Assembly (NCBI GenBank): GCA_900315975.1
Contig: ONBA01000001.1
Span: forward strand, 88,158 to 152,157
Reading direction: 5' to 3'
Source of the DNA: an uncultured Ruminococcus sp.
Lineage (GTDB): Bacteria > Bacillota_A > Clostridia > Oscillospirales > Ruminococcaceae
DNA: 64,000 bases
Part shown: positions 44,810 to 53,357 of the stretch, in pieces
Layout of the letters: every line of letters begins with the position of its first letter
How positions within the stretch are numbered: position 1 is the stretch's first letter
Notes under the pieces: generated by a model
The model's input: only the letters and a program-made list of their open reading frames with translations
What the model was told of the DNA's origin: nothing
Databases searched by the model: none
Translations under genes and position numbers: made by a program

Positions 44810-45585
44810 CAGTGACGATCAGCCGGTTTCTTAGCGGCTATATAAAAACGATGTATCCTGCCGTCGATATGACCATTTTTACTTATTATCCTTTCGGCGG
44901 CAAGAAGTTTTTCAAAGCATTTTTCAACTGAGAATCCTGCAAATTCCCATGGTATTACCTTTGCAAACCATACGAGTGCACCGGTATCATAGAAGCGTAT
45001 CGGGCGAAACACTTCGTCCTGCTCAATGATTTGGAATCCGGCATTCCCGAGTACCTCCGACTGCTGAGCGAGGTTATTTTCCGGAAACGGTATCTCTGCG
45101 TCCGGAAGTAAGAATTCAACAAGCTCACGGTCGTTCATATTTCCAACCTGCTGAGTGAGGAATAGTCCGTCATTTTTCAGAATTCGGAACGTCTCACTTG
45201 CATCGTAAGAGCCGTGCCTGTTTATGACAAGGTCGAACGACTCATCTTCAAAAGGCATATTTCCGTAATCAGTGACCTCGTGGAAGTCTATGCCCAGCGG
45301 CACAAGTTTATTCCTGCAAAGCTCCGCATTCGGCGGGTATCCCTCAGTTGCACTTGTAAGTTCATGACTGTGACCAAGCGAGAGCAGAAATTCTCCGCCG
45401 CCTGTGTCGATATCGAGGATACGGTAACTATCCTTTTTGTAGTGGGCGATACGTTCAGGAAACGACCACGGAAGGTCGTCATCTCCGGTAAACATACGTC
45501 CGTCAAGCCGGCTGAAATCCCAGCCGTGTATTTTAGCCGAAAGCTCCTCTTTCAGCCAGTATTCCTTTAATTCTGATATATTCAT
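44809..45585 (-). CDS. Class I SAM-dependent methyltransferase
   Basis: Protein of 258 residues with motif I LDIDTGGGEFLLSLG near 56-70, an acidic end to strand 2 near EGYPPN, and motif IV-like FDLVINRHGSYD near 116, as in UbiE/BioC-like methyltransferases. The substrate is unknown; small-molecule targets are common in this group. AGGAGC lies upstream of the ATG. It sits between asnS and asnA. Confidence 0.85.
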   Translation of the reverse strand: MNISELKEYWLKEELSAKIHGWDFSRLDGRMFTGDDDLPWSFPERIAHYKKDSYRILDIDTGGGEFLLSLGHSHELTSATEGYPPNAELCRNKLVPLGIDFHEVTDYGNMPFEDESFDLVINRHGSYDASETFRILKNDGLFLTQQVGNMNDRELVEFLLPDAEIPFPENNLAQQSEVLGNAGFQIIEQDEVFRPIRFYDTGALVWFAKVIPWEFAGFSVEKCFEKLLAAERIISKNGHIDGRIHRFYIAAKKPADRH

Positions 45586-45618
45586 GATAACTGCTCCTTA
45601 ATTTTTTTTTTCAGATAA

Positions 45619-45682
45619 GGTGCAGTCAGCTGATAACTCTGTTTTACTCGATGCTGTCTGTTACCAGCTTCTTGACTGCACC
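45619..45682. repeat. Imperfect long inverted repeat
   Basis: Arms at 45619-45637 and 45660-45682 share GGTGCAGTC/GACTGCACC and GTTA-AGCT blocks with a small bulge. No T tract follows on the minus strand, so it is not a normal asnS terminator. The interval 45586-45740 has no gene. Confidence 0.6.
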
Positions 45683-45740
45683 GAGTAATTATCTCGAAAT
45701 ATCACCATTGCTTTTTCCTATAATCCGTACAGGCTATCTA

Positions 45741-47111
45741 TCAGCGGATAGAGCCGACTGTTCTCGGGAACATTATTACGTCGCGGATATTTGCCATACC
45801 TGTTGTGTACATGATGAGTCTCTCAAAGCCGAGACCGAATCCGCCATGTGGTACTGTACCGTACTTGCGGAGGTCGAGGTAATCAGAGTAAAGGTCGAGA
45901 TTCATATTTCTCTTCTGCATCTCAGCAATGAGCTTGTCGTAATCAGCTTCACGCTCGCTTCCTCCGATAATCTCACCTACACCGGGAACAAGAAGGTCAA
46001 CTGCGGCAACAGTCTTGCCGTCGGGATTCTGCTTCATGTAGAATGACTTTATCTCCTTGGGGTAGTCTGTTACGAATACAGCCTTCTTGAATACCTTCTC
46101 AGAGATGTATCTCTCATGCTCTGTCTGGAGGTCACAGCCCCATTCTACGGGATAAACAAAGTTCTCTCCTGACTCCTGAAGGAGTTTGATAGCTTCCGTA
46201 TAGGTAACTCTGCCGAAGTCGTGAGAAATGAGTTCTTCAAGACGTGCACGGAGTCCCTTTTCAAAGTGAGCATCGAAAAATGCGATCTCATCAGGGCACT
46301 TTCTGAGAAGCTCACCGATAACGAATTTCAGCATTTCCTCAGCTATTTCGATAACATCGTCGAGTTCCGCAAAAGCTACCTCGGGTTCGATGTGCCAGAA
46401 TTCAGCGAGGTGCTTGGGAGTGTTTGAATTTTCAGCACGGAATGAAGGTCCGAAAGTGTATATCTTTCCGAATGCTGTTGCCGCCATTTCGCCTTCAAGC
46501 TGTCCGGAAACAGAAAGACCCGCACGCTTGCCGAAGAAGTCGTTAGCGTAGTAGTCCTCCTCGGACTTGTACTCATTTGAGTAACCGATAGTTGTTACGT
46601 TGAACATTTCACCTGCACCCTCACAGTCGCTTCCTGTGATAAGGGGAGTGTTAACGTATACATAGTTATGGCTCTGGAAGTACTCGTGAAGTGCTGAAGC
46701 AAGTACTGAACGAACACGCATTACAGCGTTGAATGTATTCGTTCTGCCGCGGAGATGCGGGATAGTACGAAGGAATTCAAGAGTGTGACCTTTCTTCTGG
46801 AGCGGATAATCTGTAGGAGCATCGCCGAGGACTTCGATTCCGTCGGGAGCTGTATTTATTTCAAATGTATTATTTCTGCCTTCTACTACCTTACCGGTAA
46901 CCTTTACTGACATACCAACACGCGGCTCTTTAAAATCGGTCTCGCCTTTTTCAACAACCACCTGAATATTCTTGAGTGAAGTACCGTCGTTAACCTCGAC
47001 GAATGCAACGCTCTTGGAGTTGCGTGATGTACGTACCCAACCGCAAACTGTTACTTCCTTGCCGACAAATTCGCCGGAAGTGATGATGTCCTTGATGTCT
47101 GTGTGTTTCAT
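45741..47111 (-). CDS. asnS: Asparagine-tRNA ligase
   Basis: Class IIb synthetase of 456 residues: N-terminal OB-fold (about 1-105) with VTVCGWVRTSRNSKSVAF, then the catalytic domain with motif 2 FRAENSNTPKHLAEFW near 220 and motif 3 GGFGLGFERL near 425. Length and motifs are normal. Control is by the T-box leader directly upstream. Confidence 0.98.
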   Translation of the reverse strand: MKHTDIKDIITSGEFVGKEVTVCGWVRTSRNSKSVAFVEVNDGTSLKNIQVVVEKGETDFKEPRVGMSVKVTGKVVEGRNNTFEINTAPDGIEVLGDAPTDYPLQKKGHTLEFLRTIPHLRGRTNTFNAVMRVRSVLASALHEYFQSHNYVYVNTPLITGSDCEGAGEMFNVTTIGYSNEYKSEEDYYANDFFGKRAGLSVSGQLEGEMAATAFGKIYTFGPSFRAENSNTPKHLAEFWHIEPEVAFAELDDVIEIAEEMLKFVIGELLRKCPDEIAFFDAHFEKGLRARLEELISHDFGRVTYTEAIKLLQESGENFVYPVEWGCDLQTEHERYISEKVFKKAVFVTDYPKEIKSFYMKQNPDGKTVAAVDLLVPGVGEIIGGSEREADYDKLIAEMQKRNMNLDLYSDYLDLRKYGTVPHGGFGLGFERLIMYTTGMANIRDVIMFPRTVGSIR

Positions 47112-47149
47112 AGAAAATCTTTCCTTTCAAGTATTATTCAGACGAGAAT

Positions 47150-47443
47150 ATATACAAAAAGCTCCCGTCCCTGAACAGGACGGGAGCAGATTACCCGTGG
47201 TGCCACCTGAAATTACCGCTTTCGGTCATGGAAGCATATCCTTAGCTCTTAGCGAGCATGAACAAAAGCAGTCACTCTTGTCCGCAGTAACGCGCGGAAA
47301 ACGGCTCCCCTACTCGGTAAACCTTTGGGTTTGCTGCTCGGAAGTGTTATTCGCTGAGGCTCTGATACGCGGCTCACACCTACTCCGCGCTCTCTGAAAA
47401 CGAACTCCGCAGTTACTTCTCTTCGTCTTTGCATTTTTACTAT
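47150..47443 (-). ncRNA. T-box leader of asnS
   Basis: The T-box sequence is at 47192-47214 on the minus strand, with the core GGTGGCACCACGGGTA. It is followed by the terminator stem (47161-47170 with 47178-47187) and a T run. The ACGGG of the T-box side can pair with CCCGT of the terminator to form the antiterminator. Stem I with AGAGAG and GCGCGG..CCGCG lies near 47360-47400, and an AAC triplet at 47346-47348 in a suitable place would be the Asn specifier. Uncharged tRNA-Asn should allow readthrough. Confidence 0.93.
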
Positions 47444-47449
47444 GTTGCT

Positions 47450-47478
47450 ATTGTAGCACCTTTTTTTTATTTTGTCAA
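47450..47478 (-). promoter_or_regulatory. Promoter of the asnS T-box transcript
   Basis: TTGACA (47473-47478), 17 bases and TACAAT (47450-47455) on the minus strand, only 16 bases after the aroC stop. Confidence 0.85.
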
Positions 47479-47493
47479 GCCTTTTTTGAAAAA

Positions 47494-48585
47494 TTATTCT
47501 GCAAGCCAGTCAGTACCGTATCTGAGTGCAAGCTGGTCACAGAGAACAAGTGCAGTTATACTGTCAGCAACTACTCTTGCACGGTGAACTATTGCAGGGT
47601 CGTGACGTCCCTGAATCTGTAGGGTCGTATTTTCGGAAGTCTTCATGTTCACGGTCTGCTGTTCCTTATATATCGACGGTGTAGGCTTTACTCCGCAGCG
47701 GAAAACTATGGGCATTCCGTTTGATATTCCTCCGAGTATTCCTCCGCAGTTATTGGTAGCTGTAACTACACTGCCGTTTACAGTGCGGAATGGGTCATTC
47801 GACTGGCTTCCTCTCAGGTCAGCAACACCAAATCCCTCGCCGAATTCAACTCCCTTTACCGCAGGAATACTGAAAAGTGCGTGTGAGAGTACTCCCTCAA
47901 GTGTATCGAACCACGGTTCGCCAACCCCTGCCGGAAAGCCGTATACAGCCGTTTCGAGGACTCCGCCCACACTGTCGCCGTCCTGTTTTGCCGCAAGTAT
48001 AGCCGCAGTCATTTTATCTTTGCATTCATCGTCAAGCACTGCAAAAGGAAGTCCGTCAAGCTTATCAATATCAGCGGAGATATCTCCAAAATGACGGTCT
48101 TTAATTCCGCCGCATGAGAGTATATGAGTGCCGATTTTTATACCCTTTGTACTAAGAGCCGATATTGCAACGGCACCTGCGGCTACTATTCCCGCGGTTA
48201 TGCGTCCGGAAAAATGTCCGCCGCCGCGAAAGTCCTGATAGCCGTGATACTTCATCTGTGCCGTAAAATCAGCGTGTCCGGGGCGTGCCTTGTAAGCAAG
48301 TTCACCGTAATCGCGGCTTCTTGTGTCCTGATTCTCGATGATAAAAGTAATGGGTGTACCGGTTGTCCTGCCCTCAAACACACCGCTTACTATCCTTACA
48401 ATATCAGCTTCCTTGCGAGGAGTAGATATATCCCCGACTGACTTTCTGAGCGACATCTGACGTGCAATAAATTCTTCATTAACCGGTATTCCGGCAGCAA
48501 GTCCGTCAAGAATACCGCCTATCGCCGCACCGTGACTCTCGCCGAAAAGAGTAAGTGCAACACTTGAACCAAATGTATTTTTCAT
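47494..48585 (-). CDS. aroC: Chorismate synthase
   Basis: FMN-dependent lyase of 363 residues forming chorismate from EPSP. Signatures: GESHGAAIGGILDG near 14, the YGELAYKARPGHADFT stretch near 93, RGGGHFSGRIT near 120 and GRHDPAIVHRA near 328. The ATG at 48585 follows GGAGTTGAAATC. Other shikimate genes are not adjacent. Confidence 0.97.
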   Translation of the reverse strand: MKNTFGSSVALTLFGESHGAAIGGILDGLAAGIPVNEEFIARQMSLRKSVGDISTPRKEADIVRIVSGVFEGRTTGTPITFIIENQDTRSRDYGELAYKARPGHADFTAQMKYHGYQDFRGGGHFSGRITAGIVAAGAVAISALSTKGIKIGTHILSCGGIKDRHFGDISADIDKLDGLPFAVLDDECKDKMTAAILAAKQDGDSVGGVLETAVYGFPAGVGEPWFDTLEGVLSHALFSIPAVKGVEFGEGFGVADLRGSQSNDPFRTVNGSVVTATNNCGGILGGISNGMPIVFRCGVKPTPSIYKEQQTVNMKTSENTTLQIQGRHDPAIVHRARVVADSITALVLCDQLALRYGTDWLAE

Positions 48586-48678
48586 GATTTCAACTCCATT
48601 TATGCAATTGATATACAGGTATACTAAACACGTCCCTGCATTACTGACTAAACACATTGCTTTAATAATATCCACCTA

Positions 48679-48707
48679 ATTTTAACACAAATCTATAGTG
48701 ATGTCAA
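48679..48707 (-). promoter_or_regulatory. Promoter of aroC
   Basis: TTGACA (48702-48707), 17 bases and TAAAAT (48679-48684) on the minus strand. The leader of about 85 bases contains a 9-base direct repeat (48623-48631 and 48647-48655). Confidence 0.75.
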
Positions 48708-48727
48708 CGAAAATTTCATCAAGGCAC

Positions 48728-48783
48728 TTGAAAACATATTAAACCTATGTTATAATAGGTTTAACGCATTGCTAAAACCTATG
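48728..48783 (+). promoter_or_regulatory. Promoter and operator of the Rrf2 gene
   Basis: TTGAAA (48728-48733), 17 bases and TATAAT (48751-48756). The -10 box sits inside a perfect 8-6-8 palindrome with arms AAACCTAT (48741-48748) and ATAGGTTT (48755-48762). A third half site AAACCTATG is at 48775-48783. The layout predicts autorepression by the Rrf2 protein. Confidence 0.8.
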
Positions 48784-48801
48784 ACATAAGGAGAATTAAT
48801 C

Positions 48802-49236
48802 ATGAAAATATCAACCAAGGGCAGATACGCTCTGCGAATGCTTATCGACCTCGCTTCAAACAGTGAAGATGGCTTTATCTCACTCAAGGACATTGCCGAA
48901 CGTCAGGGCATTTCCAAGAAGTACCTTGAGCAGATAGTTCCTATGCTCAACAAAAGCGGTATACTCCGCACAAACCGCGGAAACAAGGGCGGATATATGC
49001 TTGCAAAAGCTCCAAATGAACTCACAGTCGGCGATGTACTGCGTTCGACTGAGGGAAACCTTGCCCCTGTAGCCTGTCTTGAATATGAACCCAACAACTG
49101 TCCGCGAAAAGACGAATGTGCTACTCTTTATATATGGGAAGGTCTCTACAAAGTTGTGAACGACTATCTCAACAATATCACCATTCAGGATATAATCGAC
49201 CGTGCTATCAATCTCAACGGAGACTACTGCATATAA
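48802..49236 (+). CDS. Rrf2 family transcriptional regulator (IscR/CymR-like)
   Basis: Winged-helix regulator of 144 residues. The start MKISTKGRYALRMLIDLA and the NRGNKGGYMLAK wing (about 61-72) are typical. Three cysteines (CLEYEPNNCPRKDEC, about 93-107) match the iron-sulfur ligands of IscR, so it probably senses Fe-S status. It is not followed by iscS/nifU here. A strong palindrome overlaps its own promoter. Confidence 0.92.
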   Translation: MKISTKGRYALRMLIDLASNSEDGFISLKDIAERQGISKKYLEQIVPMLNKSGILRTNRGNKGGYMLAKAPNELTVGDVLRSTEGNLAPVACLEYEPNNCPRKDECATLYIWEGLYKVVNDYLNNITIQDIIDRAINLNGDYCI

Positions 49237-49338
49237 CTTTCAGAGTATCAAAAAGCCTGATTGTTGTTACGAATTAATCGGACGACCAATGGGCATCCGC
49301 ACTCTTTTTTATGTTTAAACGTATTTTTCTATAAGCTT

Positions 49339-49366
49339 AAAGCCACTCTCACGAGTGGCTTTTTTC
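49339..49366. terminator. Terminator between the Rrf2 gene and queF
   Basis: A 10-bp stem (49339-49348 with 49353-49362), loop TCAC, and a T run on the plus strand; it can also work for the convergent que operon with a weaker tail. Confidence 0.88.
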
Positions 49367-49372
49367 ATCATA

Positions 49373-49870
49373 TTATCTGTTGTTGACCTCTTCAGGAAAC
49401 ATATCATGCTTTGAAAGGCGCTCCCATGCGACCTCTTCCCACTTAGTACCCAGTCTGCCGTAGTTGCAGTACGGGTCGATAGAGATTCCTCCGCGCGGCA
49501 GAAATTTTCCCCACACTTCGATATATTTCGGGTCCATGAGCTTTATCAGGTCATTCATGATAATATTCACGCAGTCCTCATGGAAGTCTCCATGGTTGCG
49601 GAAACTGAAAAGGTAAAGTTTCAGTGACTTGCTTTCGACCATACGCTCATCCGGAATATATGATATGTAGATAGTCGCAAAATCAGGCTGTCCGGTGATA
49701 GGGCACAAGCTCGTGAACTCGGGACAGTTGAACTTTACAAAATAGTCTCTGTCAGGGTGTTTATTCGGAAAAGTCTCAAGAACTTCAGGTGCATAATCAG
49801 ATGAATACTTTGTATTCTGATTACCAAGGAGGGTAATGCTGCCCTTTTCGTTTTCAGTTCTGCCTGCCAT
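49373..49870 (-). CDS. queF: NADPH-dependent 7-cyano-7-deazaguanine reductase
   Basis: Single-domain QueF of 165 residues reducing preQ0 to preQ1. The catalytic cysteine lies in [14 protein letters not shown] near residue 56 and the QueF signature [13 protein letters not shown] near 80, followed by HEDCVN. It is the last step of the operon's pathway and is two bases from queC. Confidence 0.97.
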   Translation of the reverse strand: MAGRTENEKGSITLLGNQNTKYSSDYAPEVLETFPNKHPDRDYFVKFNCPEFTSLCPITGQPDFATIYISYIPDERMVESKSLKLYLFSFRNHGDFHEDCVNIIMNDLIKLMDPKYIEVWGKFLPRGGISIDPYCNYGRLGTKWEEVAWERLSKHDMFPEEVNNR

Positions 49871-49871
49871 A

Positions 49872-50555
49872 TTATTCTCCTTTCATAAGCGGGTCGATGA
49901 CTCCGTTTGCCTCAAAAGCTGCTAATCTGTCGCGGCACGTTCCGCACACTCCGCATGGGCGGTCTCCGCCTTCGTAGCAACTCCAAGTAAGTTCATACGG
50001 TACACTAAGTTCAAGTCCTTTTTTCACAACGTCAGCCTTGGTAAGGTTCACAAACGGCGCCTCTATACGCAGCTGCTGACCGCTTCCAAGGAAGATAGCA
50101 CGGTTCATGGCTTCGTTGAATTCGTCAGAACAGTCAGGGTAAGCGTTGCCCGCAGCATCATCACTGTGAGCACCGTAATATATTATACCGCAGTCGTTAG
50201 ATAACGCTATACTTGCCGCAGACGAAAGGAATAGTCCATTTCTGAACGGCACATATGTTGAGACCGGCCTGCCGTCTGTCACAGCAAGCTGATCAGCATA
50301 GCTTTCATGCGGTATATCGCCGTTTCCGGAAAGAAGGGTGCAGTCAGAATCAGCAAATATAAGTGCGAGGTCGAGAGTTTTCAGTTTAACACCGTAATAC
50401 GCGGCAGTACGCTCAGCTGCCTGCATTTCCTTATCGTGCTTTTGTCCGTAGTAAATAGACAGCGCGAGAACATTTTCGGCTCCGTACTTTTCAACAGCCA
50501 TTCCGAGGCAGGTGGAGCTGTCCACACCTCCGCTGAATAATACCAATGCTTTCAT
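49872..50555 (-). CDS. queC: 7-cyano-7-deazaguanine synthase
   Basis: ATP-dependent amidation enzyme of 227 residues turning CDG into preQ0. PP-loop [13 protein letters not shown] is at 5-17 and a zinc site [15 protein letters not shown] lies near 190-204. The ATG at 50555 with AAGGAG upstream is preferred to a longer frame. Confidence 0.97.
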   Translation of the reverse strand: MKALVLFSGGVDSSTCLGMAVEKYGAENVLALSIYYGQKHDKEMQAAERTAAYYGVKLKTLDLALIFADSDCTLLSGNGDIPHESYADQLAVTDGRPVSTYVPFRNGLFLSSAASIALSNDCGIIYYGAHSDDAAGNAYPDCSDEFNEAMNRAIFLGSGQQLRIEAPFVNLTKADVVKKGLELSVPYELTWSCYEGGDRPCGVCGTCRDRLAAFEANGVIDPLMKGE

Positions 50556-50600
50556 TTTATACTCCTTATCACACATACAAATAATTACTATCGCCTTAAA

Positions 50601-51161
50601 TCAGTCAAGAAGTTCCTGCAAGTCACGTCTTGACTTGAAATCTCCGGTGTAGGTACGGGTCTCAGTACGTGCAGACGCATTTCTGATACCGCGTGCAGTC
50701 ATACAGCTATGTGAACCAAGTATCTTCACTCCTACATCAGGAGTTCCTGCGGCTTCGGAGATTATCTCTGCGATGTCCCTTCCGAGGCGTTCCTGCAATT
50801 GCAGACGCTTTGCCGCCATATCGCATATACGTGCGATCTTGCTGAGTCCGAGTACTCTTCCGTGCGGGATATACGCAACACTTACAGTCATATCATACAT
50901 AAGTGCAAGATGATGTTCGCAATAGCTGAAAACTGTGATGTCCTTCATCACAACCGCTTCCTGTGCACCTGTATCCTCGGCAGAAAAGGTCTTGCCAAAC
51001 ATCTGAGCTATTTCGTGGTTAGAATAAGCAGTTCCCTCAAGCATTTCCTCAAGCAGATCAGCAACGCGCGAAGGTGTTTCGACAAGTCCCTCTCTGTCGG
51101 GATTTTCGCCGATAGCTTCAAGAAGTCCGCGAACGTGGTATTCGATTTTTTCCTTATCCAT
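50601..51161 (-). CDS. folE: GTP cyclohydrolase I (queuosine operon)
   Basis: Type I enzyme of 186 residues making dihydroneopterin triphosphate from GTP. Zinc ligands are visible in SYCEHHLALM near 77-86 and a later SHSCMTARG near 148. In this operon it supplies QueD, though it may also feed folate. ATG at 51161 with AGGAG eight bases upstream; it is two bases from queE. Confidence 0.96.
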   Translation of the reverse strand: MDKEKIEYHVRGLLEAIGENPDREGLVETPSRVADLLEEMLEGTAYSNHEIAQMFGKTFSAEDTGAQEAVVMKDITVFSYCEHHLALMYDMTVSVAYIPHGRVLGLSKIARICDMAAKRLQLQERLGRDIAEIISEAAGTPDVGVKILGSHSCMTARGIRNASARTETRTYTGDFKSRRDLQELLD

Positions 51162-51163
51162 TT

Positions 51164-51829
51164 TCAAACTCCTCTTTTCTCAGGGTCCCATATGAACTTG
51201 TGAAGCTGTAGTTGAAGTCTCACACCGTTCATTTTTCTTCTCAACATGAAATCTACTATCTCTTCCGGCTCAATACTGCCGAAAACAGGACTTATGTACA
51301 CTTTGCACTTCTCTGTCAGCGCGAATTTTTGGATTATCTCAGCCGCTTTTTCAAGGTCACTGAGCGAACCTGCAACAAATTTAACTGCGTCTTTCTGCTG
51401 TAGATAATCATAATTTTCCGTCAGCATACTGCTTTCCATACCACTCGACGGAAGCTTGTAGTCAAGTGTAAAACACGGTCTGCACGGCATATTTGAAAGT
51501 GTTTCTATAGAGATACTGCCATTAGTCTCAATTTCTACACTGTGTCCCTCATCCGAAAGCATTTCTATAAGCGTGCATATATCCTTTTGCAGAAGCGGTT
51601 CGCCGCCTGTGAGAGTGACATTTACTATTCCTGTAGAATTTATGTATGTGGTTATCTCCTCAGCCGTAAGCATTTCTGCCGGACACTCAGCTGTATTCGC
51701 CCATTTTGTATCACAGTAGCCACAGCTGAGATTACAGCCGCGAAAACGCACGAATACAGCCGGTTCACCGGCTTTTGTACTTTCACCGTTTATACTCACG
51801 AATTTCTCAGCAACGGGGTATACGCTCAT
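51164..51829 (-). CDS. queE: 7-carboxy-7-deazaguanine synthase
   Basis: Radical SAM enzyme of 221 residues that rearranges 6-carboxytetrahydropterin to CDG. The cluster motif is CNLSCGYCDTKW (CxxxCxxC) near 33-44, preceded by GESTKAGEPAVFVRFRGC. TGGEPLLQ near 95 is the SAM-binding glycine-rich stretch. It overlaps queD by four bases. Confidence 0.97.
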   Translation of the reverse strand: MSVYPVAEKFVSINGESTKAGEPAVFVRFRGCNLSCGYCDTKWANTAECPAEMLTAEEITTYINSTGIVNVTLTGGEPLLQKDICTLIEMLSDEGHSVEIETNGSISIETLSNMPCRPCFTLDYKLPSSGMESSMLTENYDYLQQKDAVKFVAGSLSDLEKAAEIIQKFALTEKCKVYISPVFGSIEPEEIVDFMLRRKMNGVRLQLQLHKFIWDPEKRGV

Positions 51830-52251
51830 TCTTCCACCTCATATACAGCACAGTTTTCAGGAGTTTCGTATACCGTAACCGTATGCACAGGGAGTCCCTC
51901 GTCACGAAGCTTACCACAGAAAAAATGTGCGAAATTCTCAGCAGTCGGACGGAATCCCACCGGAATAAGCCGGAATCCTTCCTCATTAAGTGCAGAAACA
52001 GTCGTCGGACGGAGAGTTCCGTCCTCATAAATCAGGGCATGGTCGTACTCGTCAGCAAGCGAGCGGACTGCCTTTTTCAAGTCGCCGAAGTCGATTATCA
52101 TACCGCGCTTTTCGCCCGACTCTATCAGTGCGCCGTTTTTTACAGTTACCTCAATAGTCCATCTGTGACCGTGGATATTAGCGCATTTACCGTTATATCC
52201 TGCGAGAAAGTGTGCACTGTCGAAAGCGGCTTTGGTTTTGAGATAGTACAT
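51826..52251 (-). CDS. queD: 6-carboxy-5,6,7,8-tetrahydropterin synthase
   Basis: PTPS-family enzyme of 141 residues. Zinc histidines are in DSAHFLAGYNGKCANIHGHRW (His14, His27, His29 region), with the catalytic Cys24 in that loop and Asp/His in DHALIYEDGTL near 68. First gene of the que operon, directly after the leader terminator. Confidence 0.96.
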   Translation of the reverse strand: MYYLKTKAAFDSAHFLAGYNGKCANIHGHRWTIEVTVKNGALIESGEKRGMIIDFGDLKKAVRSLADEYDHALIYEDGTLRPTTVSALNEEGFRLIPVGFRPTAENFAHFFCGKLRDEGLPVHTVTVYETPENCAVYEVEE

Positions 52252-52264
52252 TTTATCACTCCAT

Positions 52265-52387
52265 AAAAAATGCCCGCAGTGGTTACACTACAGGCTGATA
52301 GACACACAAATAACGCGGTCACCCGCGTAATATTCATGATTAGCCCGTGGTTTTGTTTAACGACAGGATGGCGCAAACGAACTGTCG
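52265..52387 (-). ncRNA. Candidate preQ1 riboswitch in the queD leader
   Basis: On the minus strand the leader has a first hairpin CGACAG..CTGTCG (near 52361-52386), an AC-rich linker (TTAAACAAAACCACGGGC), a second GC hairpin (near 52308-52330), then a 10-bp terminator stem (52271-52294) with a T run just before the queD binding site. Its place before a complete preQ1 operon and its terminator point to a preQ1 switch. The class cannot be fixed by eye; class III, known in this bacterial family, is my first guess. Confidence 0.6.
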
Positions 52388-52393
52388 GAATAC

Positions 52394-52422
52394 ATTATAT
52401 CACGTAATCCCCCCTTTGTCAA
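52394..52422 (-). promoter_or_regulatory. Promoter of the que operon
   Basis: A perfect consensus on the minus strand: TTGACA (52417-52422), 17 bases, TATAAT (52394-52399). It is immediately after the M50 protease stop. Confidence 0.88.
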
Positions 52423-52438
52423 GCCTTTCCTCACACTC

Positions 52439-52942
52439 TCACAAGCATAAACTGATACAGGCGCATCTAACTGCAAAGCACGCAAGAATCAGGATAATTC
52501 CTATTCGGACTGCTTTCAGAACTGACTGAATCAGTCGTTCGTGTGGACTTCCCTCCACAATCATATCAAGAAGTGCACCGCCGTCGAGTGAACTGAACGG
52601 CAGCAGATTGAAAAGTCCCGCGGCAAGACTGAGTTCAGCAAGTCTGCCGGAGTTTCCGCTGAAGGTTAGTAACGCATACATCAGCAAATTAACAGCAGGT
52701 CCGCTCAGCAGGACTGCCGCTCCCCTTTTAATGTCAGCCGCCGGAGAAGCCGTTATCCTTATACCTATGCCGCTAAGTTCGACCATTCGCAGTTCACCGC
52801 CGGTCAGCTTTAATGCGGCAAGGTGCCCGAGTTCATGAAGAAGACATACCGCATAAAATGCAAAGATAAGTCCTGCATCGCGGAAAATGAAAAGTACCGC
52901 GTTGAACAGCAGAAAAGTAAAACGTATCCTGATTCTTTTCAC
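52439..52942 (-). CDS. M50 family intramembrane metalloprotease (SpoIVFB-like)
   Basis: Membrane protease of 167 residues, short for the family. The zinc motif HELGH is at about residues 36-40 in the first main helix and the second metal motif LLPFSSLDGG near 113-122. There are four to five helices and no PDZ domain. SpoIVFB, which activates pro-sigma-K, is a relative of similar design but usually longer. The start overlaps the end of the small membrane protein gene by four bases, suggesting a protease-partner pair. Confidence 0.85.
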   Translation of the reverse strand: MKRIRIRFTFLLFNAVLFIFRDAGLIFAFYAVCLLHELGHLAALKLTGGELRMVELSGIGIRITASPAADIKRGAAVLLSGPAVNLLMYALLTFSGNSGRLAELSLAAGLFNLLPFSSLDGGALLDMIVEGSPHERLIQSVLKAVRIGIILILACFAVRCACISLCL

Positions 52943-53238
52943 TTGCCTATATACTCCATGATCAGGTATATCGGATTGCGGAAAAGCTCATTCGTATCGG
53001 CAGAAAGTCCGCTCAGTTTTTCAAAAAGTTCCCCTGCGATATCACTCCTGAAAATGTTCAGCACTGCCAGTACTATAGCGGTAAGCAGGCATACAGCTGT
53101 CTGCATTGCAATTATATCGTCTGCTCTGCCCTCTTTTTTCTGCCGTGAACGCTCCTCAGCAAGTGCGGCAGTATCATCTTCATCGGGCAGTTTTTCAATA
53201 TCATCGTAAACCTCGGGTATAATATATGTATCGTTCAT
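52939..53238 (-). CDS. Small membrane protein paired with the M50 protease
   Basis: Protein of 99 residues: an acidic and charged cytoplasmic N terminus (about 1-42), one helix (about 45-62) and a short extracytoplasmic tail. I do not recognise the family. By position it could serve the role that SpoIVFA has for SpoIVFB, but it lacks the peptidase-like LytM domain of SpoIVFA. GGAGATAAT precedes the ATG. Confidence 0.72.
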   Translation of the reverse strand: MNDTYIIPEVYDDIEKLPDEDDTAALAEERSRQKKEGRADDIIAMQTAVCLLTAIVLAVLNIFRSDIAGELFEKLSGLSADTNELFRNPIYLIMEYIGK

Positions 53239-53282
53239 ATTATCTCCTTTCACTTTATACCGCTTATTAATCATGCCTTGAT

Positions 53283-53311
53283 TTGACACTTCACTAATAA
53301 TATGATAGAAT
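53283..53311 (+). promoter_or_regulatory. Promoter of the lipoprotein-radA unit
   Basis: TTGACA (53283-53288), 17 bases and TAGAAT (53306-53311). Confidence 0.75.
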
Positions 53312-53357
53312 ATAAGTTGGCTATGCAGCCATACAGAACAAAACTGGAGGTCTTGAT

